DNA of 43,438 nt. Origin: Limosilactobacillus pontis (GTDB lineage Bacteria > Bacillota > Bacilli > Lactobacillales > Lactobacillaceae). Each line of letters begins with the position of its first letter. Position 1 is the first letter of the stretch. The translations under genes were made by a program, and so were the position numbers. The notes beneath the pieces are model-generated. The model had not been told where the DNA came from. It saw only the letters and a program-made list of their open reading frames with translations, and did not search any database. Shown piece by piece: positions 8,014-15,946 of this stretch. The DNA lies in contig NZ_PNFV01000011.1 in assembly GCF_002940945.1 (NCBI RefSeq), forward strand, positions 1 through 43,438. The letters run 5' to 3'.

Positions 8014-9072
8014 ATGGATAGAAAATACAATGTCGCAATCTTAGGGGCTACTGGCGCAGTTGGTACCCGGATGATCCAACAGCTTGAACAATCAACTATT
8101 CCGGTCAAGAATCTAAAACTTTTGGCCTCCAGCCGGTCTGCTGGCAAGCAGCTCCAGTTCAAGGGTCGGTCGATTACAGTTGAAGAGGCTACTCCAGAAT
8201 CTTTTGACGGAGTCGACCTGGTACTTTCTTCGGCCGGGGGCAGCGTCTCTAAGAAGTTCCTGCCCGAGGCGGTTAAGCGCGGAGCAGTCTGTGTCGACAA
8301 CACCAGCGCCTTTCGGATGGAACCGAACGTGCCACTCGTGGTTCCCGAGGTTAACGAGGATGCCTTGAAGAATCATCATGGGATCGTTGCCAATCCAAAT
8401 TGTTCAACGATTCAGATGGTCGTTGCCTTGGAACCAATCCGCCAGGCATTTGGCCTCAAGCAGGTGATCGTTTCTACTTATCAGGCGGCGTCTGGGGCCG
8501 GTCAGTCTGCCTTAAATGAATTAAAGCGGGAAACTCAGGATTATCTGGATGGCAGAGATATTCGGGGGGATGCCCAGATCCTACCAACCAAGGGGGATAA
8601 GAAGCACTATCCGCTGGCCTTTAACCTCCTGCCGCAAATTGATGTCTTTGAGGATGACGGTTACTCTCACGAGGAATGGAAGATGATTCACGAGACTAAG
8701 AAGATCATGCTCAATGACATGAACGCTACGGATATCAAGGTCACCGCCACTTGTGTTCGGGTGCCGGTGCCAATCGCCCATGGTGAGTCGGTTTACTTCA
8801 CAGTTGATGACCCAACTATTACCGTTGATCAGCTTCGGGAAGTGTTGCAGGGGGCACCGGGTGTCGTACTCCAGGATGACCCGGCTCATCAGATCTACCC
8901 CCAGCCCCTGAATGCCGTTGGCAAGCGTGATACCTTTGTCGGTCGGCTGCGAGCAGATGCGGAGAATCCGGGTTCCTTTAATATGTGGGTGGTTGCCGAT
9001 AATCTTCTGAAGGGGGCTGCCTGGAATACAGTGGAGAACGCTGAGTGCCTGGTTAAGGATCACTTGATTTAA
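8014..9072 (+). CDS. asd: Aspartate-semialdehyde dehydrogenase
   Basis: The product reduces aspartyl phosphate (made by LysC) to aspartate semialdehyde, the DapA substrate. NADP-binding GATGAVG is at 10-16. The nucleophilic cysteine is Cys130 in [14 protein letters not shown] follows and a catalytic histidine-containing VPVPIAHGE segment lies in the second half. With the ATG at 8014 the protein has 352 residues, as usual. The ribosome-binding site is weak (AGAAAGAAG, rather far), so an upstream TTG at 7990 cannot be excluded. It is the last gene of the lysA operon, and no strong terminator follows it. Confidence 0.94.
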   Translation: MDRKYNVAILGATGAVGTRMIQQLEQSTIPVKNLKLLASSRSAGKQLQFKGRSITVEEATPESFDGVDLVLSSAGGSVSKKFLPEAVKRGAVCVDNTSAFRMEPNVPLVVPEVNEDALKNHHGIVANPNCSTIQMVVALEPIRQAFGLKQVIVSTYQAASGAGQSALNELKRETQDYLDGRDIRGDAQILPTKGDKKHYPLAFNLLPQIDVFEDDGYSHEEWKMIHETKKIMLNDMNATDIKVTATCVRVPVPIAHGESVYFTVDDPTITVDQLREVLQGAPGVVLQDDPAHQIYPQPLNAVGKRDTFVGRLRADAENPGSFNMWVVADNLLKGAAWNTVENAECLVKDHLI

Positions 9073-9277
9073 TGAATAACAAATTTTAGGCGGAACAGCG
9101 GTTATGGTCGTCTCACAATGATGTGCTGGCTGTCTATACTGAATTTATAACTCAATTGTGTTTAAACGTTAGTTGTGGAAAGGTGTTTGCCGCTTTTTAA
9201 ATGGACTCTAAAATGGTAATAGACCAGGTGTTCGCTATACTAATGGGCTAATTAATGCTACAGTAAACATTGTATGC

Positions 9278-9305
9278 TTAACTAATTTATTTATTTTTGT
9301 ATAAA
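9278..9305 (+). promoter_or_regulatory. Putative promoter of the LysM-NlpC/P60 gene
   Basis: TTAACT (9278-9283) and TATAAA (9300-9305) are 16 bases apart in an AT-rich stretch 33 bases before the ATG. The rest of the 9073-9337 gap shows no gene. A weak GTGG/CCGC hairpin with TTTTT near 9173-9198 may be the asd terminator. Confidence 0.45.
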
Positions 9306-9337
9306 ACCAATCTAAATCTAGGAAGGAAGTTTTGCTT

Positions 9338-10735
9338 ATGGTAAAACGAGCACACCATCGTTCAGCGGTCCGTAGCGTGTTGGCCGGGACAATTGGTACT
9401 TTAGGCGCTTTGGCAGTATCTACCCAAGCTGCTAGTGCCAATCATGTCATCGTTAAGGCTGGGGATACTATCTGGAAGATTGCCCAACAGCATCAAACGA
9501 CTGTTTCTGCCTTGGAAAACACTAATGCCAACACCATCCAAAAGGTCAGCGATAGTGTTGATCTGATTTACGCCGGTCAGCAGCTGACTTTACCTGACAG
9601 TGGTGCGACGATGCAGGCGGATGAATACGGCCGCTACACTGTGAAGCCCGGTGATACCCTGAGTAAAATTGCTCAGCACTTCCACACCTCCGTTACCAAC
9701 CTGATGGCCCTGAACGGCTTGTCTGGTGACCAACTATACATTGGTCAGCACCTGGTCGTTAATGGTCGAGCGGTTTCAAATACTGTTGCAGTACCGACTG
9801 CCAATGCACAGCCGGTGACAACGAATGAAACACCAATGGCCAGCGCTACACCAGTTGTTAGTCAGGAAACGACAACTGCATCGACGAGCACCACGGCGCC
9901 GGTTCAGTCCGCTAGTGCAATTCAACAGCAACCGGTTAGTGCAGCTGATAGTACGGTGCCAAACACGTCATCGGCGAGTGCCACTTCTCCAGCACCAACA
10001 AGCGCTTCAGCAACTGATCAGATGGCGTTAGCAGCCGCAGTCAATAATGCTGATGCTAGCACGGCCACAAGTCAGGCTAGCTCAGAAGTAACGGGTAGCA
10101 CTACCGCATCGACTTCCCAACCAATTTCTGTCACTAAGTCTGCGGCTACGCCAGCCGTTGTTAACGCCGCGTCAACGGCGGCTACGACCTCGACAGCTTC
10201 ACAGACGGTTAATTCCAGCCAGCAGTCGGCACCACAGCCGGTGGCTTCCCAGGCACCCGTCAGTGCCAGTCAGCAAGCGGCACCACAAGCCAGTCAGGCT
10301 CCTGCCCAGTCTAGTCAGCCGGTAACTCCAGCTTCGGCTCAGCCGCAGGCTAACGCCAATCAGAATCTCAGCTCTGGATCTGTGGTTAGCCTGGCCACTA
10401 AGATTGCTAATACTAATAGTGTTCCTTACGTTTGGGGTGGCTCCTCATTGAGTGGAATGGACTGTTCCGGTTTAGTGAAATACGTTTATGCTAATGCCGA
10501 GGGCAAACAGCTGCCGCACAATACGGTAGCCTTGGAGAGTTGTGTCAGTCAGCACTCTGTCAGTGAAGCTCAAGCTGGGGATATTCTATTCTGGGGTCAG
10601 CATGGTGCAACTTACCACTGTGCGATCTACACTGGTAATAACCAATTTGTTGCGGCTGCTAAACCGGGGACCAACGTAGCCTCATACACGATCAGTCCAT
10701 ACTTCCAGCCGAGCTTTGCCGGAACGGTTAAGTAA
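9338..10735 (+). CDS. Secreted LysM and NlpC/P60 peptidoglycan hydrolase
   Basis: This is a cell-wall endopeptidase of 465 residues. A signal peptide is clear: basic start MVKRAHHR, hydrophobic core, and cleavage likely after ASA at 32-34. Two LysM domains follow (about 36-81, VIVKAGDTIWKIAQ; and 98-141, YTVKPGDTLSKIAQ), which bind glycan. A long Ser/Thr/Ala/Gln-rich linker (about 145-350) comes next. The C-terminal NlpC/P60 domain has the nucleophile Cys376 (MDCSGLV) and His427 (ATYHCAIYTG). The family cleaves D-Glu-DAP or related stem-peptide bonds. The ATG at 9338 has AGGAAGG upstream; the TTG two codons before is less likely. The linker is low-complexity and may be glycosylated. The gene is monocistronic and follows the DAP operon. 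Confidence 0.92.
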   Translation: MVKRAHHRSAVRSVLAGTIGTLGALAVSTQAASANHVIVKAGDTIWKIAQQHQTTVSALENTNANTIQKVSDSVDLIYAGQQLTLPDSGATMQADEYGRYTVKPGDTLSKIAQHFHTSVTNLMALNGLSGDQLYIGQHLVVNGRAVSNTVAVPTANAQPVTTNETPMASATPVVSQETTTASTSTTAPVQSASAIQQQPVSAADSTVPNTSSASATSPAPTSASATDQMALAAAVNNADASTATSQASSEVTGSTTASTSQPISVTKSAATPAVVNAASTAATTSTASQTVNSSQQSAPQPVASQAPVSASQQAAPQASQAPAQSSQPVTPASAQPQANANQNLSSGSVVSLATKIANTNSVPYVWGGSSLSGMDCSGLVKYVYANAEGKQLPHNTVALESCVSQHSVSEAQAGDILFWGQHGATYHCAIYTGNNQFVAAAKPGTNVASYTISPYFQPSFAGTVK

Positions 10736-10766
10736 CATTAGAAAATTTTCACCATAAAGTAACAGA

Positions 10767-10795
10767 AGTGTAACGTCGCAAGGGTTAACTTTTTT
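10767..10795 (+). terminator. Weak terminator after the NlpC/P60 gene
   Basis: AGT(G)TAAC pairs with GTTAACT (10784-10790) with one bulged base, followed by T. It is 30 bases past the stop codon and less stable than other terminators here. Confidence 0.45.
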
Positions 10796-10822
10796 GATCA
10801 GGCATGATATTTTATCTATATG
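10794..10822 (+). promoter_or_regulatory. Putative promoter of the small acidic protein gene
   Basis: TTGATC (10794-10799) and TATATG (10817-10822) are spaced 17 bases apart, about 50 bases before the GTG start at 10875. Confidence 0.45.
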
Positions 10823-10874
10823 CAATTTGTTGATTGCTTTAAATATTTACTAATTTAGATTGGAAGTGTTTAAA

Positions 10875-11081
10875 GTGAGTAATAAACATGAGATCGAAGA
10901 AGAATTGAATCAGGCTCAAGCACGGCTTGATGCCCTTTGTCAGAATGAAGGAACCGTCGATGATCACAGTGGTCAAACGGTAATCGTTCAGCCTACTCAT
11001 GGAGATGAGATGCAGTCATTGCGCGAGGAGTGCAGTAATCTACAGATCATTCTCGAAGCGATGGAAGCCTCTGAAGACTAA
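10875..11081 (+). CDS. Small acidic protein of unknown function
   Basis: The product has 68 residues. I do not recognise a family. The sequence is acidic and helix-rich: it starts SNKHEIEEELNQAQARLDAL and ends with a second helical stretch (MQSLREECSNLQIILEAMEA). These are separated by a polar turn (GTVDDHSGQTVIVQPTHG), so a helical hairpin or short coiled coil is likely. No signal peptide or membrane segment is visible. The GTG at 10875 is chosen because GGAAG is 9 bases before it; an in-frame TTG at 10860 would contain that site. Its own promoter and a strong terminator bracket it, which supports real expression. Function unknown. Confidence 0.6.
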   Translation: MSNKHEIEEELNQAQARLDALCQNEGTVDDHSGQTVIVQPTHGDEMQSLREECSNLQIILEAMEASED

Positions 11082-11113
11082 AAAAGCATTTGGATTTTCC
11101 AAATGCTTTTTTT
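11081..11113. terminator. Bidirectional terminator
   Basis: AAAAAGCATTTGGA (11081-11094) and its complement (11098-11111) form a 14-bp stem with a 3-base loop and A/T tracts on both sides. It serves the small gene (plus) and the lipid kinase gene (minus), overlapping both ends. Confidence 0.88.
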
Positions 11114-12053
11114 AGTCTTGTGATTGTTGGTAGAAGGGATAGCTGCTGGTGGAGATCAGAAGGTCCATAAACTGGTTGCCGACTTCCTCGCCGTCGACCT
11201 GGGCAAATTCTAATGAGGTGGTCGTACAGTGAAAGTCCCGGCCGCGGTAGTGAGTTGCAAAACGCGAGTCAGCCAGTTTGCCATGGGTAAACTTCCAGAT
11301 CTGCCAGAAGGTGATCAGCCAGTTTTTCCGTTCAGCTACGATCAGGTCTAAAGATGATTCCGTCAGCTTGGCGGTCGGGGTAATCTGGAGATGGCCACTC
11401 ATGTATGGGTGGTTAGCGATAATAACAATGTAGGCTTTTTTAAAGAACTCGCGGCTGCCCTGCCGTTGAACCATCAGGGTGAAGGACTGCTGCTGGTTAT
11501 ACAGGACACCGAGGGCGTGACGGAAGAAGCCGAACCGGCTGAGGGGCCGGCGTCGGCCAGATTGGCCATTTGCCCGGCTGATGATGGCAGCATCGAAACC
11601 AATTCCAAGATTATTGAGAAAGTATTGGTCTTGGTTCTTGATGGCATCATGGTAGTGACCAATGTTAATTCGGCGGGCCTGTTTAGCGTTGAGAATCTGT
11701 TGAAGAGCCTTAAGTGGATCTAAAGAGATGCCGTAACCTTTCGCAAAGTCGTTGTTAACCCCAACAGGAATATAGGCTAGAGGAACTTGGGCAGAGCTGT
11801 TCGGGGCAGCTTTAATAAGACCGTTTAAGACATCGTGTAGGGTACCATCGCCACCGATTACGATCACTGTCTGTGTTTGTACCTGCCGATTTTGACTGAC
11901 CCGGCGGGAAAAGTACTCGGCGTCGCCGTTCTCTTTAGTCAGCTGATAGTCGTAGCAAATGTTTGCTCCATCGAGATGACTCTTGATGGTCTGCCAGACT
12001 TGTTTAGCGTCGCCATTACCGGCTCGGGGATTGATGATGATTGAATAATGCAT
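11112..12053 (-). CDS. Diacylglycerol kinase family lipid kinase
   Basis: The product (313 residues) belongs to the DagK/YegS/LCB5 soluble lipid kinase family, which phosphorylates diacylglycerol or related lipids with ATP. In Gram-positive bacteria DgkB recycles diacylglycerol left over from lipoteichoic acid synthesis. The N-terminal catalytic domain has INPRAGNG (7-14) and the nucleotide-binding GGDGTLHDVLNGL (67-79). The C-terminal half is the beta-sandwich domain of the family with NNLGIGFDAAI. AAAGGAAG precedes the ATG. It is on the same strand as rpoY, but a strong hairpin separates them. The exact lipid substrate cannot be told from sequence. Confidence 0.88.
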   Translation of the reverse strand: MHYSIIINPRAGNGDAKQVWQTIKSHLDGANICYDYQLTKENGDAEYFSRRVSQNRQVQTQTVIVIGGDGTLHDVLNGLIKAAPNSSAQVPLAYIPVGVNNDFAKGYGISLDPLKALQQILNAKQARRINIGHYHDAIKNQDQYFLNNLGIGFDAAIISRANGQSGRRRPLSRFGFFRHALGVLYNQQQSFTLMVQRQGSREFFKKAYIVIIANHPYMSGHLQITPTAKLTESSLDLIVAERKNWLITFWQIWKFTHGKLADSRFATHYRGRDFHCTTTSLEFAQVDGEEVGNQFMDLLISTSSYPFYQQSQD

Positions 12054-12091
12054 TGTTGTTCTTCCTTTGGTTGAAAATAGAATTAAACAAA

Positions 12092-12125
12092 GAGGGTTGT
12101 GGCAAAACTATTTGCCACAACCCTC
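12092..12125 (-). terminator. rpoY terminator
   Basis: GAGGGTTGTGGCAAA (12092-12106) and its exact complement (12111-12125) form a perfect 15-bp stem with a 4-base loop. On the minus strand it is followed by a T-rich TTTGTTT tail. It lies between rpoY and the lipid kinase gene. Confidence 0.85.
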
Positions 12126-12135
12126 CTCAACGTCA

Positions 12136-12351
12136 TTAATCAAATGTCGTAATCTTAAAGTTGGGATTTTGCTTTTCGTAAGCGAGGGCCTTGTCATCAA
12201 GTTGTTCAACGTACTCGATGCTGTAGTCAGTATTGTGCTCCACCATCAGTAGTGCTTCAGCTTCTGAGTCGGCTTCAATGTACAGGGATTGAGTATTCTC
12301 ACGGACCGGCCGCTTTTTCTTATCCGGTTGGTAGTATACCTTAAAAGTCAT
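12136..12351 (-). CDS. rpoY: RNA polymerase epsilon subunit
   Basis: This is a 71-residue protein of the RpoY (YkzG, DUF1447) family, a small auxiliary subunit of Firmicutes RNA polymerase. The pattern fits: FKVYYQ near the start, VREN(T)QSLYIEADSEAEA in the middle, and YSIEYVEQLDDKALAYEKQNPNFKITTF at the end. AAGGAG lies 9 bases before the ATG. In many Firmicutes the gene is paired with rnjA. Here no rnjA adjoins it: the neighbours are a lipid kinase gene and an unknown membrane protein gene on the other strand. An RNase J2-type gene occurs 21 kb away. The call is from remembered family sequence and is fairly firm. Confidence 0.85.
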   Translation of the reverse strand: MTFKVYYQPDKKKRPVRENTQSLYIEADSEAEALLMVEHNTDYSIEYVEQLDDKALAYEKQNPNFKITTFD

Positions 12352-12488
12352 ACTGTAAAAACTCCTTATTTAAAGATATCGTTTACTGTAATTACTCTAT
12401 CCATTTTAGCACAAGTAATCAATACTGTCTTAGAATTTACCGACATGGTATTATTAAGTCAAATAAAAAATTAAAATGAGGCGATAGT

Positions 12489-12959
12489 ATGCGACTATTT
12501 TGGGTATGTTTGGTTGCAATTATCATTGTGATTGGTTTGTATGTGACTATTCACCGGGTCCTGATTAATCGGGCGACGATTATGCTGCGCAATCGAGCAC
12601 AACAAACGACTGATGCAGCGGTCAACACAAGCTTAAAGCAGCTGCTGGGGTGGAATCAGACGTTGAGTTCTCAATTGGTGGCCGATGTTTGGGGCAAAGG
12701 CGTTTTGGCCTTTGAATATCACTTTGACGGCAAGAATGCCAATGATCGGTTGAATCGCAATCAGCTCAGTACGGCCCTGATAAATTACGCTGACCAGCAT
12801 GACCTGGCAGCGGTTCGACCAGGGAACCCGGTCTTCGTGGTGACCGATTGGTGGGAATATGAAGGAATTCTTCATATTGATGTGGCCTACCTGCTGAATG
12901 AGTCAACGGTAGAGTATGTCAGAGACCTGAAGCGACTGGACCATCATGATAAACATTAA
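12489..12959 (+). CDS. Membrane-anchored protein of unknown function
   Basis: The product has 156 residues and I do not recognise a family. Residues 1-23 form one hydrophobic segment (LFWVCLVAIIIVIGLYVTI), followed by an Arg-rich region, so an N-terminal anchor (or uncleaved signal) is likely. The topology is uncertain because positive charges (HRVLINRATIMLRNR) follow the segment, which by the positive-inside rule would place the bulk in the cytoplasm. The soluble part holds WGKGVLAFEYHF and FVVTDWWEYEGILHIDVAYL, suggesting a small alpha/beta domain. GAGGCG precedes the ATG. It converges on def, sharing a bidirectional terminator. Function unknown. Confidence 0.7.
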   Translation: MRLFWVCLVAIIIVIGLYVTIHRVLINRATIMLRNRAQQTTDAAVNTSLKQLLGWNQTLSSQLVADVWGKGVLAFEYHFDGKNANDRLNRNQLSTALINYADQHDLAAVRPGNPVFVVTDWWEYEGILHIDVAYLLNESTVEYVRDLKRLDHHDKH

Positions 12960-12991
12960 AAAAAGAAGCAGGTAAAACTGCTTCTTTTTTT
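12958..12991. terminator. Bidirectional terminator
   Basis: AAAAAGAAGCAG (12960-12971) pairs with CTGCTTCTTTTT (12978-12989) around a 6-base loop, with A and T tracts on the outer sides. It ends the unknown membrane protein gene (plus) and def (minus). Confidence 0.85.
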
Positions 12992-12997
12992 GTATCA

Positions 12998-13567
12998 TTA
13001 GCTAATCATGATCGTACCTTCGGGAGCTTCAAAGGGGTGATCCTTATTGATATGATCATAGAAGAGGACCCCATGCAGGTGGTCGATCTCATGCTGGCAA
13101 ACAATAGCCGGGTAGTTCTTCAGTCGTACCTGGTGTTTTTCGCCCTTGACATCCTGATAGCGTAGGGTGATTCGGTCGTGACGGGGTACGTAGCCAGGTA
13201 CGTCTTTATCGACGGACAGGCAGCCTTCCCCTTCAGTTAGGGCGCCATACTGTACGGATTCGCTAACAATCACCGGGTTAATGATGACGTCCTTAAACAG
13301 TGGCTTGGCCTCTTCGTCGTCACTTTCAAGCGGTGGGACCAAGACAGCGGCCATCTGTTTGGAAACCCCAACCTGTGGTGCGGCCAGCCCAACTCCAGCC
13401 CGCAGGTGGTACTTTTCGCACAGTTCGGGGTCCTGACTGACCTCTAAGTATTCCATCATCTTTTTTGCTAATTCTTGATCTTCCTTTGATAGTGGAAATT
13501 CAACTTTTGCTGCTCGCTTCCGTAAAACGGGGTTACCGTCACGAGTAATGTCCTTCATTAGGTACAA
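12998..13567 (-). CDS. def: Peptide deformylase
   Basis: The product removes the formyl group from nascent N-formyl-methionine proteins. All three family motifs are present: GVGLAAPQ (58-65), EGCLS with metal ligand Cys116, and QHEIDH with His159, Glu160 and His163. The length (189) and the insert around PPLESDDEE fit the Gram-positive type 2 enzymes. I take the TTG at 13567 as start: GGAGG lies 11 bases before it, whereas it would be 20 bases from the next ATG (13558). Family members also begin with a few residues ahead of MKDI. Convergent with the unknown membrane protein gene. Confidence 0.94.
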   Translation of the reverse strand: MYLMKDITRDGNPVLRKRAAKVEFPLSKEDQELAKKMMEYLEVSQDPELCEKYHLRAGVGLAAPQVGVSKQMAAVLVPPLESDDEEAKPLFKDVIINPVIVSESVQYGALTEGEGCLSVDKDVPGYVPRHDRITLRYQDVKGEKHQVRLKNYPAIVCQHEIDHLHGVLFYDHINKDHPFEAPEGTIMIS

Positions 13568-13719
13568 AAATATTCGCCTCCAAAATTTGCTCTATCTTAT
13601 TAATAATATCATATTCACCAGGAATAGCTAATTAAATAAACTAGAATCGTAAAAAATACGCTAATCGCAAAGATAACCTTTTCACAATCTTTTTTAGTCA
13701 TTTTTTCGGTAAAAAGTAT

Positions 13720-13734
13720 ATGAAAGCGCTTGTT
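13720..13734 (+). promoter_or_regulatory. cre-like catabolite site at the pdh promoter
   Basis: TGAAAGCGCTTGTT (13721-13734) fits the CcpA-site pattern TGNAANCGNTNNCA at most positions and has the central AGCGCT palindrome. It overlaps the -35 box, a position where CcpA usually represses. Confidence 0.6.
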
Positions 13735-13757
13735 TTGTATCGAAAAACAGTTATACT
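13730..13757 (+). promoter_or_regulatory. pdh operon promoter
   Basis: TTGTTT (13730-13735) and TATACT (13752-13757) are separated by 16 bases. Transcription would start near 13764, just inside the ATGTAAG/CTTACAT palindrome. Confidence 0.65.
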
Positions 13758-13762
13758 AGAAA

Positions 13763-13786
13763 ATGTAAGTAGGCAATCGCTTACAT
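13763..13786 (+). promoter_or_regulatory. Palindrome at the pdh transcription start
   Basis: ATGTAAG (13763-13769) and CTTACAT (13780-13786) are perfect inverted repeats with 10 bases between. They would form either an operator over the start site or a hairpin at the very 5' end of the mRNA. The regulator is unknown. Confidence 0.5.
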
Positions 13787-13820
13787 GATGTTAATTGGAT
13801 TTGGAAAGGGATGTTTTATA

Positions 13821-14921
13821 ATGGCCAATGCTGTTGACTTTGCAAAGATTAAAGCCGATGAAGGCGCTGCATACGCAAAGCCTGTTCAAATTCTTGATAA
13901 TGATGGGAACGTCGTTAACAAGGAATTAATGGCTAATTTCACTGATGACCAATTAGTAGATTTAATGAAGAAAATGGTTTGGGAACGTGCACTGCACGAA
14001 CAAACCATGAGTTTCTCCCAACAAGGTCGTTTAGGCTTCTACGCTCCAACCTGGGGTGAGGAAGCTTCTGAAATGGGTACAGCATCAGCATTCAAGAAGC
14101 AGGACTTCCTTTGCCCTGCATACCGTGACTTACCACAATTGATTCAACACGGTGCAACTGTTGCTCAAATGTACCTGTGGTCCAAGGGTCACCTCAAGGG
14201 TAACCTGTTCGAAGCACGTGCCCTTCGTCCACAAATTATCATTGGTGCCCAGATGGTTGAAATGGCTGGTGCTGCTCTTGGTATCAAGAAGAACGGCGAA
14301 AAGGATACCGTTGCCTATGCCTACACTGGTGAAGGTGGCTCTTCACAGGGTGATACCTACGAAGGAATGAACTTTGCCGGTGTCTTCCAAGCACCTGCCG
14401 TATTTATTATTCAAAACAACGGTTGGGCAATTTCTTACCCACGTAAGCTGCAAACCGAAGCACAAACTATTGCACAAAAAGGTGTTGCTGCTGGTATCCC
14501 AGGCGTTCAAGTCGATGGGATGGATGTACTGGCATGTTACGAAGTTGCCAAGGAAGCACGTGAATTTGCTGCCGCTGGTAATGGTCCGGTTCTGATTGAA
14601 ACCTTGACTTACCGGTTCGGCGCCCACAGTTCTGCTGGTGACGACCCTAGTCGGTACCGTACCAAGGAAGAAGAAAAGCCTTGGTTCGATAAGGACCCAC
14701 TGATTCGGCTTCGTAAGTACTTAACTAAGAAGGGCCTCTGGTCTGAAGACGAAGAAAAGAAGTACGCAGATGAATGCAAGGATGACTTCAAGAAGGCTAT
14801 CAAGGAAGCTGACTCTGTTGAACCAGAAAAGGTTTCTGACATGCTAAAGCGGACCTTCGAAGTACCAACCCCAGATATTAAGGAACAAATCAAAGAGTAC
14901 GAAGCAAAGGAGTCGAAGTAA
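13821..14921 (+). CDS. pdhA: Pyruvate dehydrogenase E1 component, alpha subunit
   Basis: This is the thiamine-diphosphate decarboxylase half of E1, which together with PdhB turns pyruvate into hydroxyethyl-ThDP and hands it to the lipoyl group of E2. ThDP/Mg-binding sequence is seen in YTGEGGSSQGDTYEGMNFAG (GDG-like motif variant) and FIIQNNGWAIS. The phosphorylation-loop region YRFGAHSSAGDDPSRYR is also present. The length is 366 residues. The ATG at 13821 (MANAVDF) has GGAAAGGG upstream; the in-frame ATG at 13785 has no such site. First of four tightly spaced genes. Codon use is noticeably biased to preferred codons, as in tuf, suggesting high expression. Confidence 0.95.
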   Translation: MANAVDFAKIKADEGAAYAKPVQILDNDGNVVNKELMANFTDDQLVDLMKKMVWERALHEQTMSFSQQGRLGFYAPTWGEEASEMGTASAFKKQDFLCPAYRDLPQLIQHGATVAQMYLWSKGHLKGNLFEARALRPQIIIGAQMVEMAGAALGIKKNGEKDTVAYAYTGEGGSSQGDTYEGMNFAGVFQAPAVFIIQNNGWAISYPRKLQTEAQTIAQKGVAAGIPGVQVDGMDVLACYEVAKEAREFAAAGNGPVLIETLTYRFGAHSSAGDDPSRYRTKEEEKPWFDKDPLIRLRKYLTKKGLWSEDEEKKYADECKDDFKKAIKEADSVEPEKVSDMLKRTFEVPTPDIKEQIKEYEAKESK

Positions 14922-14923
14922 TC

Positions 14924-15901
14924 ATGGCTAAAAAGACATATATCAAAGCTATTACTGAAGGTATTGACATTGCTTTGGCTGAAGATCCCAAGACCTTGGT
15001 CTTCGGTGAAGATGTCGGTAAAAACGGTGGTGTCTTCCGTGCTACTAATGGTTTACAGACGAAGTACGGCAAAGATCGTGTATTCAGTACCCCGCTTGCT
15101 GAATCAGGTATTTTAGGGATGTCAATTGGTTTAGCTGCTACTGGCTGGCGTCCAGTTCCAGAAATTCAGTTCATGGGCTTCACATTTGAAGCGATGGACT
15201 CGATTGCCGGACAGATGTCACGTGTACGTTTCCAATATGATGGAACCAAGAATATGCCAATCACCATCCGGACTCCTTACGGTGGTGGTACCCACACTGC
15301 CGAGCTCCACGGGGACGATCTTGAAAACTTCTTCGTTGGTATCCCAGGGCTTCGGGTTGTTACCCCAAGTTCCGCTTATGATGCCAAGGGCCTGGTAATT
15401 TCCGCTATTGAAAATAATGACCCAGTTCTCTTCCTTGAAAACCTCCGTCTTTATCGTTCAGTTAAGGGTGAAGTTCCTGACGACAAGTACACTGTTCCGT
15501 TGGACAAGGCTAATGTTGTTCAAGAAGGGAACGATGTTACGATTGTTACCTATGGTGGGATGGTTCCTGAAGCTGTTAAGGCTGCTAAGAAGCTTGCTAA
15601 GGACAACATCTCTGCTGAAGTTATCGACCTTCGTTCACTTTACCCACTCGACACTGACACCATCTTTGAATCTGTAAAGAAGACGCACCACGTCGTTGTT
15701 GTTCAAGAATCACAAAAGATGGCCGGTGTTGGGGCCCAAGTTGCTTCCGCAATTTCCGAAGGTGCCATCATGTACCTGGATGCTCCAATTACCCGTGTTG
15801 CCGCACCTAACTCTGTTTACCCATTCCCAATGGCAGAAGACGTATGGCTTCCACGTGCTAAGGAAATTGAAGACGCAGCTCGTCAAGTAGTTAACTATTA
15901 A
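14924..15901 (+). CDS. pdhB: Pyruvate dehydrogenase E1 component, beta subunit
   Basis: The product is the beta chain of the alpha2beta2 E1 of the pyruvate dehydrogenase complex. It supplies the conserved glutamate region for ThDP activation (VFGEDVGKNGGVFRAT) and the E2-contact C-terminal domain. PFGG-like RTPYGGGTHTAELHGDD and the transketolase C-terminal segments VTYGGMVPEA and VVVQESQKMAGVGAQVA are visible. The length is 325 residues, standard. It starts 2 bases after pdhA, with AAGGAG inside the end of pdhA. Confidence 0.95.
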   Translation: MAKKTYIKAITEGIDIALAEDPKTLVFGEDVGKNGGVFRATNGLQTKYGKDRVFSTPLAESGILGMSIGLAATGWRPVPEIQFMGFTFEAMDSIAGQMSRVRFQYDGTKNMPITIRTPYGGGTHTAELHGDDLENFFVGIPGLRVVTPSSAYDAKGLVISAIENNDPVLFLENLRLYRSVKGEVPDDKYTVPLDKANVVQEGNDVTIVTYGGMVPEAVKAAKKLAKDNISAEVIDLRSLYPLDTDTIFESVKKTHHVVVVQESQKMAGVGAQVASAISEGAIMYLDAPITRVAAPNSVYPFPMAEDVWLPRAKEIEDAARQVVNY

Positions 15902-15946
15902 TCACAGCCAATCGCTACGATTAATTAGAAAGGAAGTTAAATAAAT

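Noticed and set aside
9073..9337. Possible small RNA or gene remnant between asd and the NlpC/P60 gene
   Set aside because: No open frame of note, no strong hairpin; only a weak GTGG/CCGC stem with TTTTT and the next gene's promoter are seen.
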